Positions 1 through 12,639 of a stretch of 64,000 nt of DNA are shown here, piece after piece. Made by a program: the position numbers and the translations under genes. The stretch covers positions 124,001 to 188,000 of the forward strand of contig SEMN01000338.1 in NCBI GenBank assembly GCA_005408345.1. The letters run 5' to 3'. The stretch comes from Macquaria australasica (Eukaryota > Chordata > Actinopteri > Centrarchiformes > Percichthyidae). The notes under the pieces are model-generated. The model was not told the origin of the DNA and did no database searches. It saw only the letters and a list, made by a program, of their open reading frames with translations. Numbering within the stretch: the first letter of the stretch is position 1; every line of letters begins with the position of its first letter.

Positions 1-1154
1 CCATCTTCCCCAGGTATGTGACGACCTTGCCAGACTCACATTTTCCCAGTTTAGTCAACCATACCCAAGCCAATCTGTCAAACATCTTTTTCTCTGTTGC
101 ATTTCCTGTTCTGTTGTCTTCAGCAGGACTCGCTGCTGCCCACAGCACTGCGTGTGCTCAGTCAGTGTAACTGTGTAACTATAGGCCATGTCTTGTTTGT
201 CATCATTGGTTTCATCACATTTACGATGTCCTCAACCATATCTCATTCCACTGGGGTCACATCCAACAAGCATTCATTCTTCCCTGTGTAGTTTTGATCA
301 GACATCACTGTGCTGCTCCAGCAGTTGCTCAAGCAAGGCACTAGTTGAGTGTGGAAACATCTTGTACCAGTTTATGTTCAGGGGATTGTGGTAGTCTTGT
401 GCAGCATTAACACAGAGCAGGCTTTGACATATTCATCTGCTTTAGATGTAAAACCTGCAGGTAGAGGGACAACATTTGCTCACAGGTGAAGATGACTCAG
501 AAGCTACAGCACAGTTTTGCTAAACTATCAAAACAGATTTAAACACAATGCGGAGGTCCTAATGCTTCTTTGGGATAGGTGATGTACTCATAATCTTGCT
601 TTATTGCAGCAGAGATTTGCATAGTTCTGTTAACTTTAGTCAACATGTTCTTGACCCTAATCACAAAACATTACCACACACTTGATCTTATTATGACCTT
701 AGGACCTTTCAATGGATAATTTAGATACAATATAATTTCCAATGTGAGATCACAAGGGTTTCATTTTCCTGAGAATTCAGTGTAGTTTTATTTGACATAT
801 ATGATTGTCTGTTGGGAACATTGTAGAAGTTCGTGGCTGGCCTCTCTGCAGTTGGAGTTGCTCCTCTTAAACCCAAACAAAGTCCCATGCTCTCTCGTTA
901 AATGAGTTGTCATATATATTAAAGGACGTGCAATCCAGTTGAGTGTGCATGGAAGAATTCTATACAAAATAGATTTTATAAAGAAATTGAAGAAACTAAT
1001 GCTGAAATACAAATGCGGTAAGATATGATAGATAAGGATGAGGATAATAATGTGGTACTCTGTGCAATGCTGCTGACCATCTTACTGATTCTCTAAAACC
1101 TGCTTGGTATGAGCTTTCTCCCTGTGAGACATTCTTGGCCTTCTCTAAGAATGT
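1..1154. other. Non-coding single-copy stretch
   Basis: No gene, RNA or recognisable repeat is seen. The window opens with CCCAG followed by GTATGTG, which resembles a splice donor, but no open frame upstream can be tested because the sequence starts there. Open frames here are 60-75 codons and show no domain or codon pattern. Confidence 0.6.
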
Positions 1155-1205
1155 ATTAAAAAGAAAAAATAAGAAAATAAAATAAATAATAATAATAAAT
1201 AAAAT
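1155..1205. repeat. A-rich low-complexity tract with AAT units
   Basis: This is a run of A-rich sequence (AAAAAG, AAAATAAG, AATAAT units) ending in a short (AAT)n. It looks like ordinary low-complexity DNA or a decayed retrotransposon tail. No body of an element is recognisable next to it. Confidence 0.6.
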
Positions 1206-4200
1206 TCTTCCTTCAAACTGAAAGTATCATTAACGATGTTACCTCAGTATTTATTATGAATTTTACGTCCCATAGATATAGTGTCCCATAACAACTCCTC
1301 CATTTGTTCCTTTGATATTCAACAGTTTTTGAAAGAGGTTATGAACTGGGACTATAGTGTATGTCACATACCCTTTATATTATCAATAGGTCTCTTGCTA
1401 TAGGCCTTCCAACAAAGTGACATGATAAGCTGCCAGTCATCTGACACAGAGGTGTGGAAATTTTACCGTGACACTGATTTCACCCACTGCTCTCTCTCTC
1501 TTAGCTTTTCTTTTTTTCCTGAGGGTCAGTGCAGTCGAACAATGCAGAGAGACCTGTAGGGTGCTCTCTCATGTCCACTACAAAATGAAGCAAATACAGT
1601 GCTTCTTTCTCATAGTGAGCAGAGCGACCGAGAGAGAACTAGAAAGCCTACACGCAGACCACAGAGCCTACATTCTGTGCCCTGCACAGCAAACAGCATG
1701 CGAGGGAATTCCCAGTGTAACGGCAGATGTCGCACCGAGCAGCTCACAAAGCTCTCTCCCTCTCTCTTTCTGCCCCTTTCCCTTTCTGTGTCAGTCTCCC
1801 GCCACCCATGACAGATGTGATCCCGACAGAAGAGCCACACAAACACTGTGCTGTGGGAAATACAACCGGATCACATCAGACATCAGGAGGCAATAGAACA
1901 ACAGAGGTGAGAAGTAGGAGGATTAAATCTGGGAGAATTAAAGTCTAATTTTTGCAACAGACAATGTTAAAGGGTCACTTTACTTCATCCTCCTGAATTT
2001 TCTCTCTGTATCAGTGGCACTAAAGTGGGTATAGTGAAGCCCACCAGGACAGACTGGACATCTGCTTAATTATTGGAGAAATTATCTTAATTTCTTCCTT
2101 GAACTCTTTGCATAATTTTCTCATTTTCTATAGTTTTAAACAGATTAACTGCTAGTTTTGATTTCTAAACCATTAAATTCTTATTTGAGATACAAAATAA
2201 TGTAATGTGTTCACTGCCACTGTGTGTACAAACCATATACTCTGTACACTTTTATTTTCCTTTAAGGGATATTTTCTTACATTAATGGTAAATACGAACA
2301 TGGCCTCAAACAGTATTGTGTTGTGTCACTGCTCCTTTCATATTCTGACACATTTGTCCCTCTCCTGTCATGAAAAAGCCACTCTTCTTTGACAAATATA
2401 TGGCTTGGTGGTTTGGCCAGGGCATGGGGCCTGAGCTCTCCAAAGTAGATCCACCTATATGTTGACAGCTACAGCGTCAGCTTTAAGGTGCACCGGCATG
2501 ACAGATTTTGCTAGTGTAGAGCACTATTGAGTGGTAGGTCAACAAATAGTCCCTCATTGCATACATTGAGGTGCAGTATCACGTGTTGTTTATTCTCAAA
2601 TCTAAAATTTAAACAGCTGCAAAAAATGCATCTGATGTCAGAGTTGAAAGACTGACAGGCTCCATAACTTGTAGGGTTATCAGAATGGCTGATAAGGCCT
2701 TTCAATTTCCTCTGGACTTTCATCGGTCTCTGCATGAAGTCCAAACAATGAGGGGTGTGCAAGGGGAGTCCATGTTGTCCCTTATTCCCAATTCAATATG
2801 AAATGCAATTGCCTTGTCTCACATTTTACTCCCAATCTGCCACACTCGACCACCTTACTCATCTAATCTCATTCCCAAGCAAAGAGCTCCCCTGATATGG
2901 AGAAATAAAGACTGAAGAAAGGAATGAAGAGATAGCACTGCATTAAGGATGTAAACGGATAAATAAAACAGATGTGATCATCTATGCAGTAAGGTCTCTG
3001 TAAAACACTGTATAGGCTGATAGCCCTACTTTGGGATGCTCCAATCAGGCTTATTCTATTGTTATTTTAGGATCTCACTAACAATAGCATCATTAGATGA
3101 AGTAACATAGAAAATTGCAGAATCAATTAACTCTTTAACTCTAACAGAATGGATTCATAGATTTTAGAACCTTTTTAATATGTCAAAAATTGAGGTTGCT
3201 GTTATAATAAATGCATTGGTGTAATATCTATAGAAAGAACATACAATGTAACTTACTACATGTGTGCTCTAATTTAATAAAATATTAAAAATTTTCACAG
3301 GCAAATTATTATAGACTTTGATCATATTTACAACTTAGCCTATAACTCAGGTTGTACTTATAACTTATCACATTATGACTGATCACCTTTATGTTATAAT
3401 AAATAATATGTTTTATAAGTAATTAGTTATGCAATGCATTGAAGTCAGTGAGACACAGTGCCCTAATTATACACTATAACTCAGGCAATTATAGACTCTG
3501 TTGTTATTTACCTGCCAGACTGCATCTTGTGTCCAACCACCATCAACATCTCCACTTCGAACTACATACTCTACTGTACTATGCAGTTTCAAGTTTCACT
3601 GTTTTTCATCCCTGCATGCCACATGATCACTCATTACCAACTAGTGTAGCTCACTAGAAGTTCTTCATAAGATGGTAACCCTCGCAGGAATAGCTTCATG
3701 GAACGAGCAGACTGAGCAAACCCACTCATTCACATCGAATATTCATGGGCCATCATGTCAACAGAGAGAGATCGGCGGCTGCATATTTTTACAAGAGAAA
3801 AGAGCACCAACAAAAAGAGCCCCTGACTAAAATGTGGACCTCAGTCGCAATTAGCAGACACAAAAACGATGTTGGTTCGAACCTCGACCAACACCCTGCA
3901 ATAAATACTCTAAGTGTGCCTAATAAGTCTCTACAATATAATACAACAAACTAACACCATAAACTATGGCTTCAGTGGTCTTAAAAAATATCTAATAGAA
4001 TAAGCTGCACAGAGGTAGTATGATAAGATGCAAATAAAAATGTATCTATGCTGATGCATAGACCATTCTCTTCACAAATGCTGCCCAAGTTTGAGCAGTG
4101 CTCTGGAAGGTCACTCCCCTGATAAGGATTGTGTGCCTGCTAATTTGGGATGACAGCCCATGTCATTGAGAATATTTTTTTCTAGGACCTGATTATCATC

Positions 4201-4528
4201 AGAGCTGCCCATGCAAATGACAGGGAGACCTTAAGGGATATCATTTTCTATTAAAATATGTAAAAGTCTAATTACAGATAAATGTCACATTAGCTGTGTG
4301 AGATATAGAGACCTGGAGTGAATAGGTGGTCGAGGACAGGGGTGGAAGACGCCAAACGCGCTCAAAGAGTGATGCGTGAAAAGATGAGGGAGAATCAGTG
4401 GATCTAATAACACTGTCCAACATCATTAACACAGTTAGTTGTTTTTATAGGTAACATATGAGAATATGAATGCAGAATAAGAGCAGCAAGTGCATATGAC
4501 GTACTGTACAAGAATATGATTAGATTGT
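1206..4528. other. Non-coding stretch with a TA-rich repeat-like block
   Basis: No gene is supported. A 142-codon frame at 1468-1896 begins with a hydrophobic, signal-peptide-like stretch, but part of it lies in a pyrimidine-rich run (about 1740-1800), so I treat it as chance (see findings). Between about 3180 and 3500 the DNA is rich in TTATAA, ATAATG and TAACTCAGG words used more than once, as in a decayed AT-rich MITE. An imperfect hairpin lies at 3871-3892. Confidence 0.5.
3871..3892. repeat. Short imperfect inverted repeat
   Basis: GTTGGTTCGA is followed by ACC and then TCGACCAAC, giving a 9-bp stem with one extra base. The word GGTTCGA matches a tRNA B-box, but no acceptor stem or A-box fits around it. 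It is a hairpin only, with no assigned function. Confidence 0.45.
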
Positions 4529-4550
4529 AAAAAAAAAAAAAAAAAAAAAA
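4529..4550. repeat. Poly(A) homopolymer, 22 nt
   Basis: An uninterrupted run of 22 A. It could be the tail of a retroposed sequence on the + strand, but the upstream 200 bases are not recognisable and no flanking direct repeat is evident. It could equally be a mononucleotide microsatellite. Confidence 0.85.
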
Positions 4551-5250
4551 CATCCAAGAAGACAGTTTTAAACTCCCCATTATAGGCAGAGATATTCTAT
4601 ATGTTGTAAGCAGATACAAATTTATTTAAATTTTTAAGGGTATACTTTAAAACTTAAAAGGGTATAATCAAATAATTGATTTGGTATGGTTAAGTTTATG
4701 TTCAACATTATATCTGACAACTAACATTTGACATATCAGCTTGGAACTGGTGCAGCACAGCATGGGATAGCACCAATGAGAGATGTTTCCTTTAATGGCT
4801 TAGTATCTACTCTTTTACAAAATAGATTTATTTTTGATTCAACAAGTACAGGCATCGTGACTTCCTACCAGAGGGTGGCTCTGTGCTACAGCAATGAATC
4901 CCGTTCCCTCGTTAAGGTTCCTTTATTCCCTCTTAGACAGCACTTATTCCCGGGCTGTATACCATGTCCAACAAATAGCACTCAAATGGTAATGTTAGTG
5001 TAAGTTAGAGTATAGGTGGTTATGTTGCTGTCAGACCTGAAATTGGCAGGGAAAAATATAATCTCTGGACAGGGTTATAACCATAATCTGTCAGAACTAG
5101 CATGACTGACTGGCAAGCATTAACATTAACAAGTTAAAAATATTGTATTGCTTTGTCTTTACTGCCTGTCACTTTGTCTGTACTGTCCTTGCACTTATTG
5201 TCAACCATGCCCTATAAGTTCTTTTTAACAGCAGACATTTTGACTTCAGC
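4551..5250. other. Non-coding stretch, nothing recognised
   Basis: AT-rich sequence. The 91-codon frame at 4728-5003 has no domain, no upstream signal and no partner exon. I see no repeat or RNA gene. Confidence 0.55.
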
Positions 5251-5371
5251 CCTGTGATTGACTGGCGACCAGTCCAGGGTGTACCCCGCCTCTCGCCCAA
5301 TGTCAGCTGGGATCGGCTCCAGCCCCCTGCGACCCTCTAAAGGATAAGCGGTATAGATAATGGATGGATGG
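5251..5371 (+). mobile_element. Teleost non-LTR retrotransposon 3' tail with (GGAT)n end
   Basis: The block runs from CCTGTGATTGACTGGCGACC through GGGTGTACCCCGCCT and GGCTCCAGCCCCCTGCGACC to GATAAGCGG and a short (GGAT)n tail. From memory this is one of the commonest repeat ends in fish genomes, a non-LTR retrotransposon 3' region. I do not assign it confidently to L2, RTE or Rex. Only about 120 bp is present, as expected for a 5'-truncated copy. Minus-strand open frames across it, including a 134-codon one, are translations of this repeat and not genes. A diverged antisense relative lies at 26378-26463. Confidence 0.8.
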
Positions 5372-5810
5372 ACATTTTGACTTGTCATAGCAGGACAAGC
5401 ACAGGTGTAAATAATAGCAATGATGGCCCCATCCATGTAGAGAAATGTAGAGATGACACAGACTTGATGTGGATATATGTAATATGGAGCAGAACAATCA
5501 TCAATTGGAAACAGTCTATGAGAGCAATGCTGCAGTTTGTTGTCTGGTAGTGTAATATTGTACAAATTGAGGTGATGACACATCGCTAAAATAATGACTT
5601 CTCCATTTTCAAACACAGTGTATCGCTATTTGTATTGCAAATGGTAAAATGCATCTTTGAATTTGTCAGTTGTATGGGTTTCAGGTGAAGTTAATGGAAG
5701 ATGGACCACATATTGGTGTGGAGATTGGTGTCATTGTGAGTGCACCATAAGTCTTGCCAGTGAGCGACCATGCTCCAAACTAGGGCCTGGACACTGACAC
5801 ACCTAAAGCT
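5372..5810. other. Non-coding spacer between two repeats
   Basis: No coding, RNA or repeat signal is recognised between the retrotransposon tail and the putative MITE. Confidence 0.55.
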
Positions 5811-6454
5811 GGGCAGACACGTTGCATTTTTATTGATCTTGTACATTGTGTTAACACACAATACACATTTAAATCAGCCTGTCTGCATGGCCAGATCCTG
5901 CGACTTTTATACTCACACTGTGCGTCTCAATTGACCGGCCACAACATGAGTCCTTACACTGAATGTAAGCACGAAACCCCTGGTCGGTTTTGTTACAGTG
6001 ACAATTCCAATAAAATGTGTTAAAAAAAGACATGAGTGCATCCCCAACAATGTAGACAAAAAGAGAGAAAGGACAATGTAACTGTGCAATTCTGCTATGA
6101 ACAGAAAATAAGACAAAAAAAGAATATGGAGCTGAAAGATGCAGACAAATGGCCTGTCTGGTCTCCCGTGAAGTTTTATATCACAGCAGTCTCAACTACA
6201 GTTTTAGTCACAACATGCAAAATACAACTCCAATAATAGTAAAACAAGCACAGTACAGGTTATAACGGATCTTTTGGCAGCATATGCCAGTTTATGCGAG
6301 AAATCCATCCGATCTTCCCAAGCCAGATCGTTGACATTCAGGCAATTAGTCTTCAAACTACACGTCAAACGCCAACCGATCTGGCAGAAATTAAAATTAG
6401 ACCAGGGTGACTAATTTGGGGCTAAAGTTAGGCCAAATCCGTACAGTGTCTGAC
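5811..6454. mobile_element. Probable non-autonomous DNA transposon (MITE), degraded
   Basis: The left edge has GGGCAGACACGTTGC. The right edge read in reverse complement has GTCAGACACTGTACGG, so the ends share a CAGACAC core in inverted orientation. From memory, fish MITEs with a CAGACACTGTACG-type terminus are common. The interior holds words such as GGCCAGATC and CCAGATCG that fit such a family. Target-site duplications were not resolved and similarity of the ends drops quickly. If real, the copy is old and about 640 bp. An alternative is two unrelated fragments. Confidence 0.35.
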
Positions 6455-6979
6455 TTAATACTGTAAAATGCTGCCATTATTGTTAGTAGAACCTGTGTTG
6501 GTCAAATCACAATGGCCTCCAAAAAAAGCCTTTTCTGATGCTAGCCTTCTTTTATCTGAGTTATTCTGCACTGAGCTATACATTTTTAATAATTACATAG
6601 AATAAAATGTCTGGATAATTTGAAAGCTCATTTGTTTCTCTGTCTCACTGCTTGACTATTGGTGGACCAAACTACTTGCTAAAAGTTGAGTGAATATTGA
6701 ACTTAATTCATTAGGTGGCCAGAGACACAAGTCCAATGGGATGCTCATGTTCAATTATCAATGCATAATTGAAAACTGAATGTAGGCAGGGATATTGTGA
6801 AGGGATGCATTTTAATCAGGTTTTGGTTTCAGTTGTTCTTTGTTTCATAAATGTGTGTTTGACAGTATTGTTGTGGCAAAATGAAGCTACGTCAAACTCT
6901 ACAGTAAAGTAGGTTATGAAATTTTAAACACAATAAATCAGAATTATCACAAAAAAAATATGAACCACAGATTAGAAAA

Positions 6980-6980
<1 letters not shown>
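6455..6980. other. Non-coding stretch, nothing recognised
   Basis: AT-rich sequence with no coding frame of note and no recognised repeat. Confidence 0.55.
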
Positions 6981-7019
<39 letters not shown>

Positions 7020-7020
7020 T
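6981..7020. repeat. Compound microsatellite (CT)11(GT)9
   Basis: Twenty-two bases of perfect CT repeat pass directly into eighteen bases of perfect GT repeat. It is uninterrupted, so probably polymorphic. Confidence 0.97.
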
Positions 7021-8596
7021 AACATAATGCCAAAAGTGTCTGTGAATGTTACAGAGGTTAGGCTAATATCACTGTTCCATCTTCTAATTTGTCATTATAT
7101 GTGATTTTCCTGCTCTGCATGAAATTCTGTCTACATTTTATAAGGAAATTGTTAAACTTTTAATGATCAAACTCATTAAAATGGGGGATATTTTCAGAAA
7201 TATCCCTGTTGGCTTCCACACACCAGATTGAAACCTCTTTTCAATTACCATGCAGCCCCAAAGAGACAGACAGCTTTTAAGGCCCTCTCTGAACCCACAT
7301 CATTAAAATGTAATGAGAGGCTGTCCAATGGAACCCGACTACAGTACTGGTATTGTACTAGGACACTCATCCAATGTCCCCGTAATGGTGAATTATATCA
7401 TGCACACACTGAAGGAAGATTTACTATTTCATATTTCCATTACATTATGTTTGTGTTGACTTTAGAAAACACTGGCATCCACCTACACAATTTGGAAAAT
7501 AGACTGAGTTAACATTTTAATCAGCTGTTCTTGAAGTATTATTTTCCAGAGGCCGGGCATGCTAACGCTCATTATTTTACTTGAGGCGACTGCTAAGTCC
7601 TTAATTAAATAATAGATTTGTAGACAACTTGACATACAATAAGGCATTAGGAGGTGACATTGTGACTCTAAATATGGTGCCAAGTAAGTAGCTAAAATAA
7701 TCTTAAAGGATAGACAGCATTTTATTTTTTTATTTTATTCTTTATTTTTTATTTTTTCATCAAATCAAGTGGATATCTTCCAGAGTTGCAGTCTTATTAG
7801 TACAAAATTCCAAGGAAACTCTGTCAACAGACACATAAATGTTAATTATGTATACTGGCAAAACTAGGGCCAAAAAAAAAGACTTGAGAATGAGAAAATA
7901 TCTTCACATGTGATAATTTTTATTTTTGAGATCTTACAATTATAGAGGAAACCAATGCAAGAATTGTCTGCATCGGCAGATGACAGACTCACAAACAGAA
8001 TCTCTGCAAACATAGAAATAAACCTTTCACACTCGTAGGGATGTCCACTGGAGATAAAACAGTGTAATGGATGGTTTTGAACAAGAATGTAGGATTCAAT
8101 TGTTTGGTTGAGATTAAGTCAGAATTGTATGTGGTTATTTAGCATAATTACACTCTATAGGCAACAGGAACAGTTTTCATGTGAGAGTAGTCACTGTGAA
8201 GGTACAAAGACTTTCATCTCTGCTCTGCAAATTTGCACTGCAACTTGAGGCCTCTAATTAGAATGTATCTATGGAGTTTGACTGGTTTTACTTGGGTTTA
8301 CTGGTGCAATGAAATACAGAGCTGATGTAACAACAGGAATGAAAAATATGATTCTCAAAAACCTAATGTCACAAAACTAAAACCACTGTATTAAACTCGG
8401 GGTTCTTGAATCTCCTCCAGCAAGAACACACAGAACAATATGGATGTCTTGAACTTATTTCCATTGCCACTGTTCACAATTCAGTCTCAAGAAACAGTTG
8501 AATGCCACGCACTGCCTTTTCAAAAATGTCACAGCAAGAGGGGAGGACTGCGCTTACTGACTCATATTTGTTCCCTTTACCATTCTGTAGCCACAG
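7021..8596. other. Non-coding stretch with a T-rich tract
   Basis: A T-rich run (TTTTTTATTTTATT type) occupies about 7721-7757. Open frames of 60-94 codons (for example 7228-7512) show no domain. Nothing else is recognised. Confidence 0.55.
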
Positions 8597-8874
8597 ATGG
8601 GCTGGAAATCTCCATTGCAGAGAGAGTCCATTGAGGTTTGGCCAATGCTTCAAAAGTATGTGGACACAGTACACAGAAAGAAGCTTCCAAATCCTGCAAC
8701 AGCCTCCTTCGACACCACTGAAGCTGCGCAGCAAGATCTTCTCTTTTCAGCCAAACTTCAGTTCTTCATGGCTGTATGGTGGTCCTTCAGCCCCTTCTTG
8801 ACAAAATAACAACAGATGAACAAGGGTCGCCATTTCATTGCAAAGTTTTGACGAAGTTGTTGAAGAAAACATAA
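8597..8874 (+). pseudogene. Relic of a hAT-like transposase, frameshifted
   Basis: A 70-codon frame (8597-8806) ends in a stop at 8807. It contains VWPMLQKYV near its start, KLPNPAT in the middle, then DLLFSAKLQFFMAVW and PFLTK at its end. Directly after the stop, the frame beginning at 8809 continues with TDEQGSPF and VLTKLLKKT, up to a stop at 8872. From memory, hAT-like transposase proteins common in fish have this order: an AKLxFF segment, then PFL, then xYQTDxPxxPF, then a Leu/Lys-rich LLKxLL stretch. The motif continues across the frame change, which implies an indel at about 8807-8809. Neither end of the protein nor its terminal repeats is visible, so this is a dead internal fragment. 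The assignment rests on recalled motif order. Confidence 0.55.
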
Positions 8875-11800
8875 TCAATTTAGCTTAACCTATCCAGGTT
8901 GTAGAACTCAAATAGTCCCACCAGTTTAAGAGCTGTTGTTTAAAATATTGGTTAGTGTTAATGCAGAGCCAAGACAAATACTTCAAAAGACAGGCAGTGT
9001 GTTTAGAGGTGTGATATTGGGGGTTTGAAAAGACGTTCACAAGCAAATACACTAATGTCATCACCCTTTGTGGGTGTTTGGGGGAATGATAACACAGGGT
9101 CTTATTCTATAACACTTATGATATTGATTCTTCAAAAACGCTGATCCATAGCCATAATAGTTAAGGGTTTAATGCTTTTCTTACCCATGGAGATGTGCTT
9201 GTTTTTGTGTTCACATATTGCTTTAGTGTAACCAACAAGCACCAAATTAAATTATTTGCTAGTGTTGCAGATACACTGTGCTCTTTACTAGTTCATAGAA
9301 AATAAATCAAATGGCAAGTAATCAATGAGATCAAGTAGGCCAGACCCAAGGTCAAATCTGCTCGCCATCACCCCAGACATAGTACAGTTAGCAGTATAAT
9401 TTCAGATGGATCTATACCTCCACTATTCCCAGCACAGATGGATATGGAATGGAGAGTTGGAGTACTTCTCCCTCAAAGGATGTGAGAATATGGCTCAGGG
9501 ACAGCAGCCCCCAAAAAGGACAAGAAAGAGGGAATAATAAAAATAGTTTAAAAGATGGGTTAGAAAAAAGTATAAATAGCAGGAGTAAGGAAGATTACAA
9601 GGGTACGACAATCTGTGTGCCACACAGGGCACACACAACACAGTGTCTATCAGCTGGAAATGCTCCCTAACTTGGAAGGACAACAGGGGTCGCGATTTGG
9701 CCATCAAGTGTACAAGCTGTCAGTGTCCTCCCTTATCCTGTCCCTTGGTTCCCTTCACTAAATCCCAGAGTTAGACATCAAGGCCATTGTGATCTGATTT
9801 CATCCTATTTATCTAGTTCAGCATACCCAGTTTTTTCCCTCTTGGCTGATAGAAAATACTCCTGTTGTAGCCCACTTGCTTTGAAATGTAAGGATACAGA
9901 GGCTGCAAAAAAGTGAGCATTTGTTTAACACATTATAAGGAAAAATAATACTTGTTTATGCTCCATGCTCTGCATTTTCAAGTATAAAAAAACTACTTGA
10001 TGCTGCATAATCTTTTGTTTGCTTTTGTCAGTTAAATGCAATGTGCAATGACAAAACTGACAAAATTCTAGTTTGGTGATTTCACTGATTATTTCACAAC
10101 TGCCTAATACCATTGCAAACGTGCAGCTGAGAGAATAGCCCACCAGATGGGATGGAAGGTGTAACTACTAAAAAAAGATGGGGGGAAAAAGCTATTTGAA
10201 ATATGGTCCTTTTTTTTTCCTACGGGCTGAGCTCCAGATGAGGGCCATTGAAGATTTAAGTATAACCATGTCAGACAGGACACCAGAAAGTCACAGCTGT
10301 CCCTGAACTAAACAAGAAAAAAAAAGAAAAAAAAGAAAAAAGAGTCTCTGCTTAACATTGAGACACTGACACCAGGCATATAAGCCATGTTTACTTACAC
10401 ATCAAAATAGAGTTGATGGAATGGAAGACGTAATGTAAATATGCTCAATATAATTGATACAATTTGGTAGAATGCAGTAGTCCTTTTATTGGTTTCACTG
10501 AATTAACCTGCATTTCAGTAGTTATGCCAATACAACTGACATATAATGTGTTATATAGTGTTCTACTCACCTTGATGTTTGTGGAATATATATGAATGAA
10601 AGCCATCCATTAAGCATAGATGTGGTAATTTAGTTGGGGTAAACAAAAAAAAAAACAACCTCTGCCTGCATCTGTCTGGCAATTTTATGGCTCACAGAAA
10701 CATCGCACCCACATAGCCCTCACATAAACCTCTTATGTGCAAGTTATGGATGCTTGTTTCACTTTGATATACATGGGAAAATGTAAGGCTTGCCCTAGAA
10801 GAAAGAAATTGCATCTCAAATCCGTTTGCATGTGCACCTTAACAAGTTCATGCAACAGCAATGGCATTTCCATACTTATTTTGCCTTTGAACAGATGACA
10901 GAGAATGGGTTTTAAGCGTGATCTATCAGCCTTTGTAAAAGGCATGATCGTGGTTGCCAAGAGGGTGAGTATGAGCATCACCAAGATCAAATTTAAAAGG
11001 TTTGCCTGTTTTCATTGCAAATACAGATTAGACTTTAGCACAACAAGCATGACGCGTAACCCTCTAAACCAGCTTGGCATTTGCCCCCAAACTCCTTTTG
11101 CCCACTGTCTGAACCATGTTACAGAGCCAACAGAGAGTCTGTAATGGTGCATTTTCCCTTGGTTTGTAATTAATAAGCTTTAAGTCTATAAGCTATGGTG
11201 ACCTATGTGCCAGCTCAGTCACAGACATTGCATGGCACTCCTCCTCCATTGCTCAGAACCATTTCTCATCTACTTTTCAATAGCTATTGATCTCCAGAGC
11301 AACAATTCTCCACAGGATGAATAGTATAACCACAGTAATGACAACATGTAGCCTTCAGTCCAGGAACCAGCAACAGAGCAAGTAATGTGGGTAGATGGTG
11401 AACAAAGAGGGAAACATAGTGACTAAGTAAGTCTCTGTAAATATTTCCACTTGTAACAAAGTGAGACACAACATTGGATTATCTTTTGCAGTTTGTTTCA
11501 TGCATGGAAGCAGCACAATATTTATAGAAAATGTCACAGGGAAAGATTCAGGTGGGAAAAGTTAATTTGTTGTTCCTTCATGATCAGATTTTCACCTACA
11601 TCATATTATTTATAATGGGCAAATAATTCTTAGAAAATGAGGATAATTTTACAATTAATCTTGTATGCAATTCTGACTCTTGAGCACAAACTCAGTGGAA
11701 TACAGAATAATTTGTCAGTGAGATAACATTTTACATGTACTTGCCCACAATGTTAATTTAACATTCTTTGACAAAATAATCACTTAAATGCTCTTCAAAG

Positions 11801-12639
11801 ATAACCCATTTCAGACTCAGGATGTCTACAACCTGACCTTGCCAGTGCGTCTCACAAACACATTGTTACTCTGCATGCTGGTTCTTTTGACATCTATGTG
11901 TCAGTAGTGTGAAAGCAGAGCAGCATGAATCTTTGTGGTCTAAGGTCACCAGTTAATCCTACTTTACACTAGCTGCAGATCTGCACTGCAAAATGTCTTT
12001 AAAATATCGTAATGAATTAATCTTTAAAATTATCTTAATTTGACCTAGTATGGGAACATCCTGTATTTTTCTGCATTCAAGGCAGATTGAAATCCACTTG
12101 CTCAAAGGTGGTTTAAGATGCATTCTAGCCAGATGTTGAAAAGGTGTAAATGCATCCGTCTCTCCAAGACACATACGTGATTTACTCCTCCTACAGTGTA
12201 CTCCTACTACGACAGTAAGCAGTCTGTGGAAATAATTATATTGCTACAACCATGGTCTGTCTCCTCTGTCCTTGTGATAACAGCAGCTAAAGCTGCAACA
12301 AGGAAAAACGGCTCCAGCGATTTCTATACATACAATCAAATACAAGGAGCACCGAGCTGCTGTAGTATTTATCTGATCCCTGATCTGAGAGCCTGTACGC
12401 TAACTAAACTGTTATTGTTGTAACTAAATTGCATTCATTGCCGAAGTTATTCTTCCTCTGGCATTTTTGTCAGTTTACAAAGCAGCTTCAGGTGCATCAC
12501 CTCCCTCTGGACTGGAGTAGATCCGACTCTGATTTGCATGTAGCCCAGGAAAACCAAGACAGATTGCAATCAGATTTGTGATGTGGCCAAATTAAATTGA
12601 AATTGAAAAGACAAGTGCAAATAGGGCCTAGGATTCATC
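8875..12639. other. Non-coding stretch, mostly unremarkable
   Basis: No gene is supported. An A-rich run lies at about 10313-10341. The 85-codon (10733-10990, minus) and 79-codon (10905-11144, plus) frames overlap on opposite strands and show no domain. A TGCACTGCAAAATGTC word at about 11980 resembles ends of some fish repeats, but no partner end was found. Confidence 0.5.

Noticed and set aside
3871..3887. GGTTCGA word resembling a tRNA B-box
   Set aside because: No acceptor stem, D-arm or A-box fits around it. The word is part of a simple hairpin.
5212..5616. 134-codon minus-strand open frame
   Set aside because: It runs through a known-type retrotransposon tail and its flanks, and has no domain.
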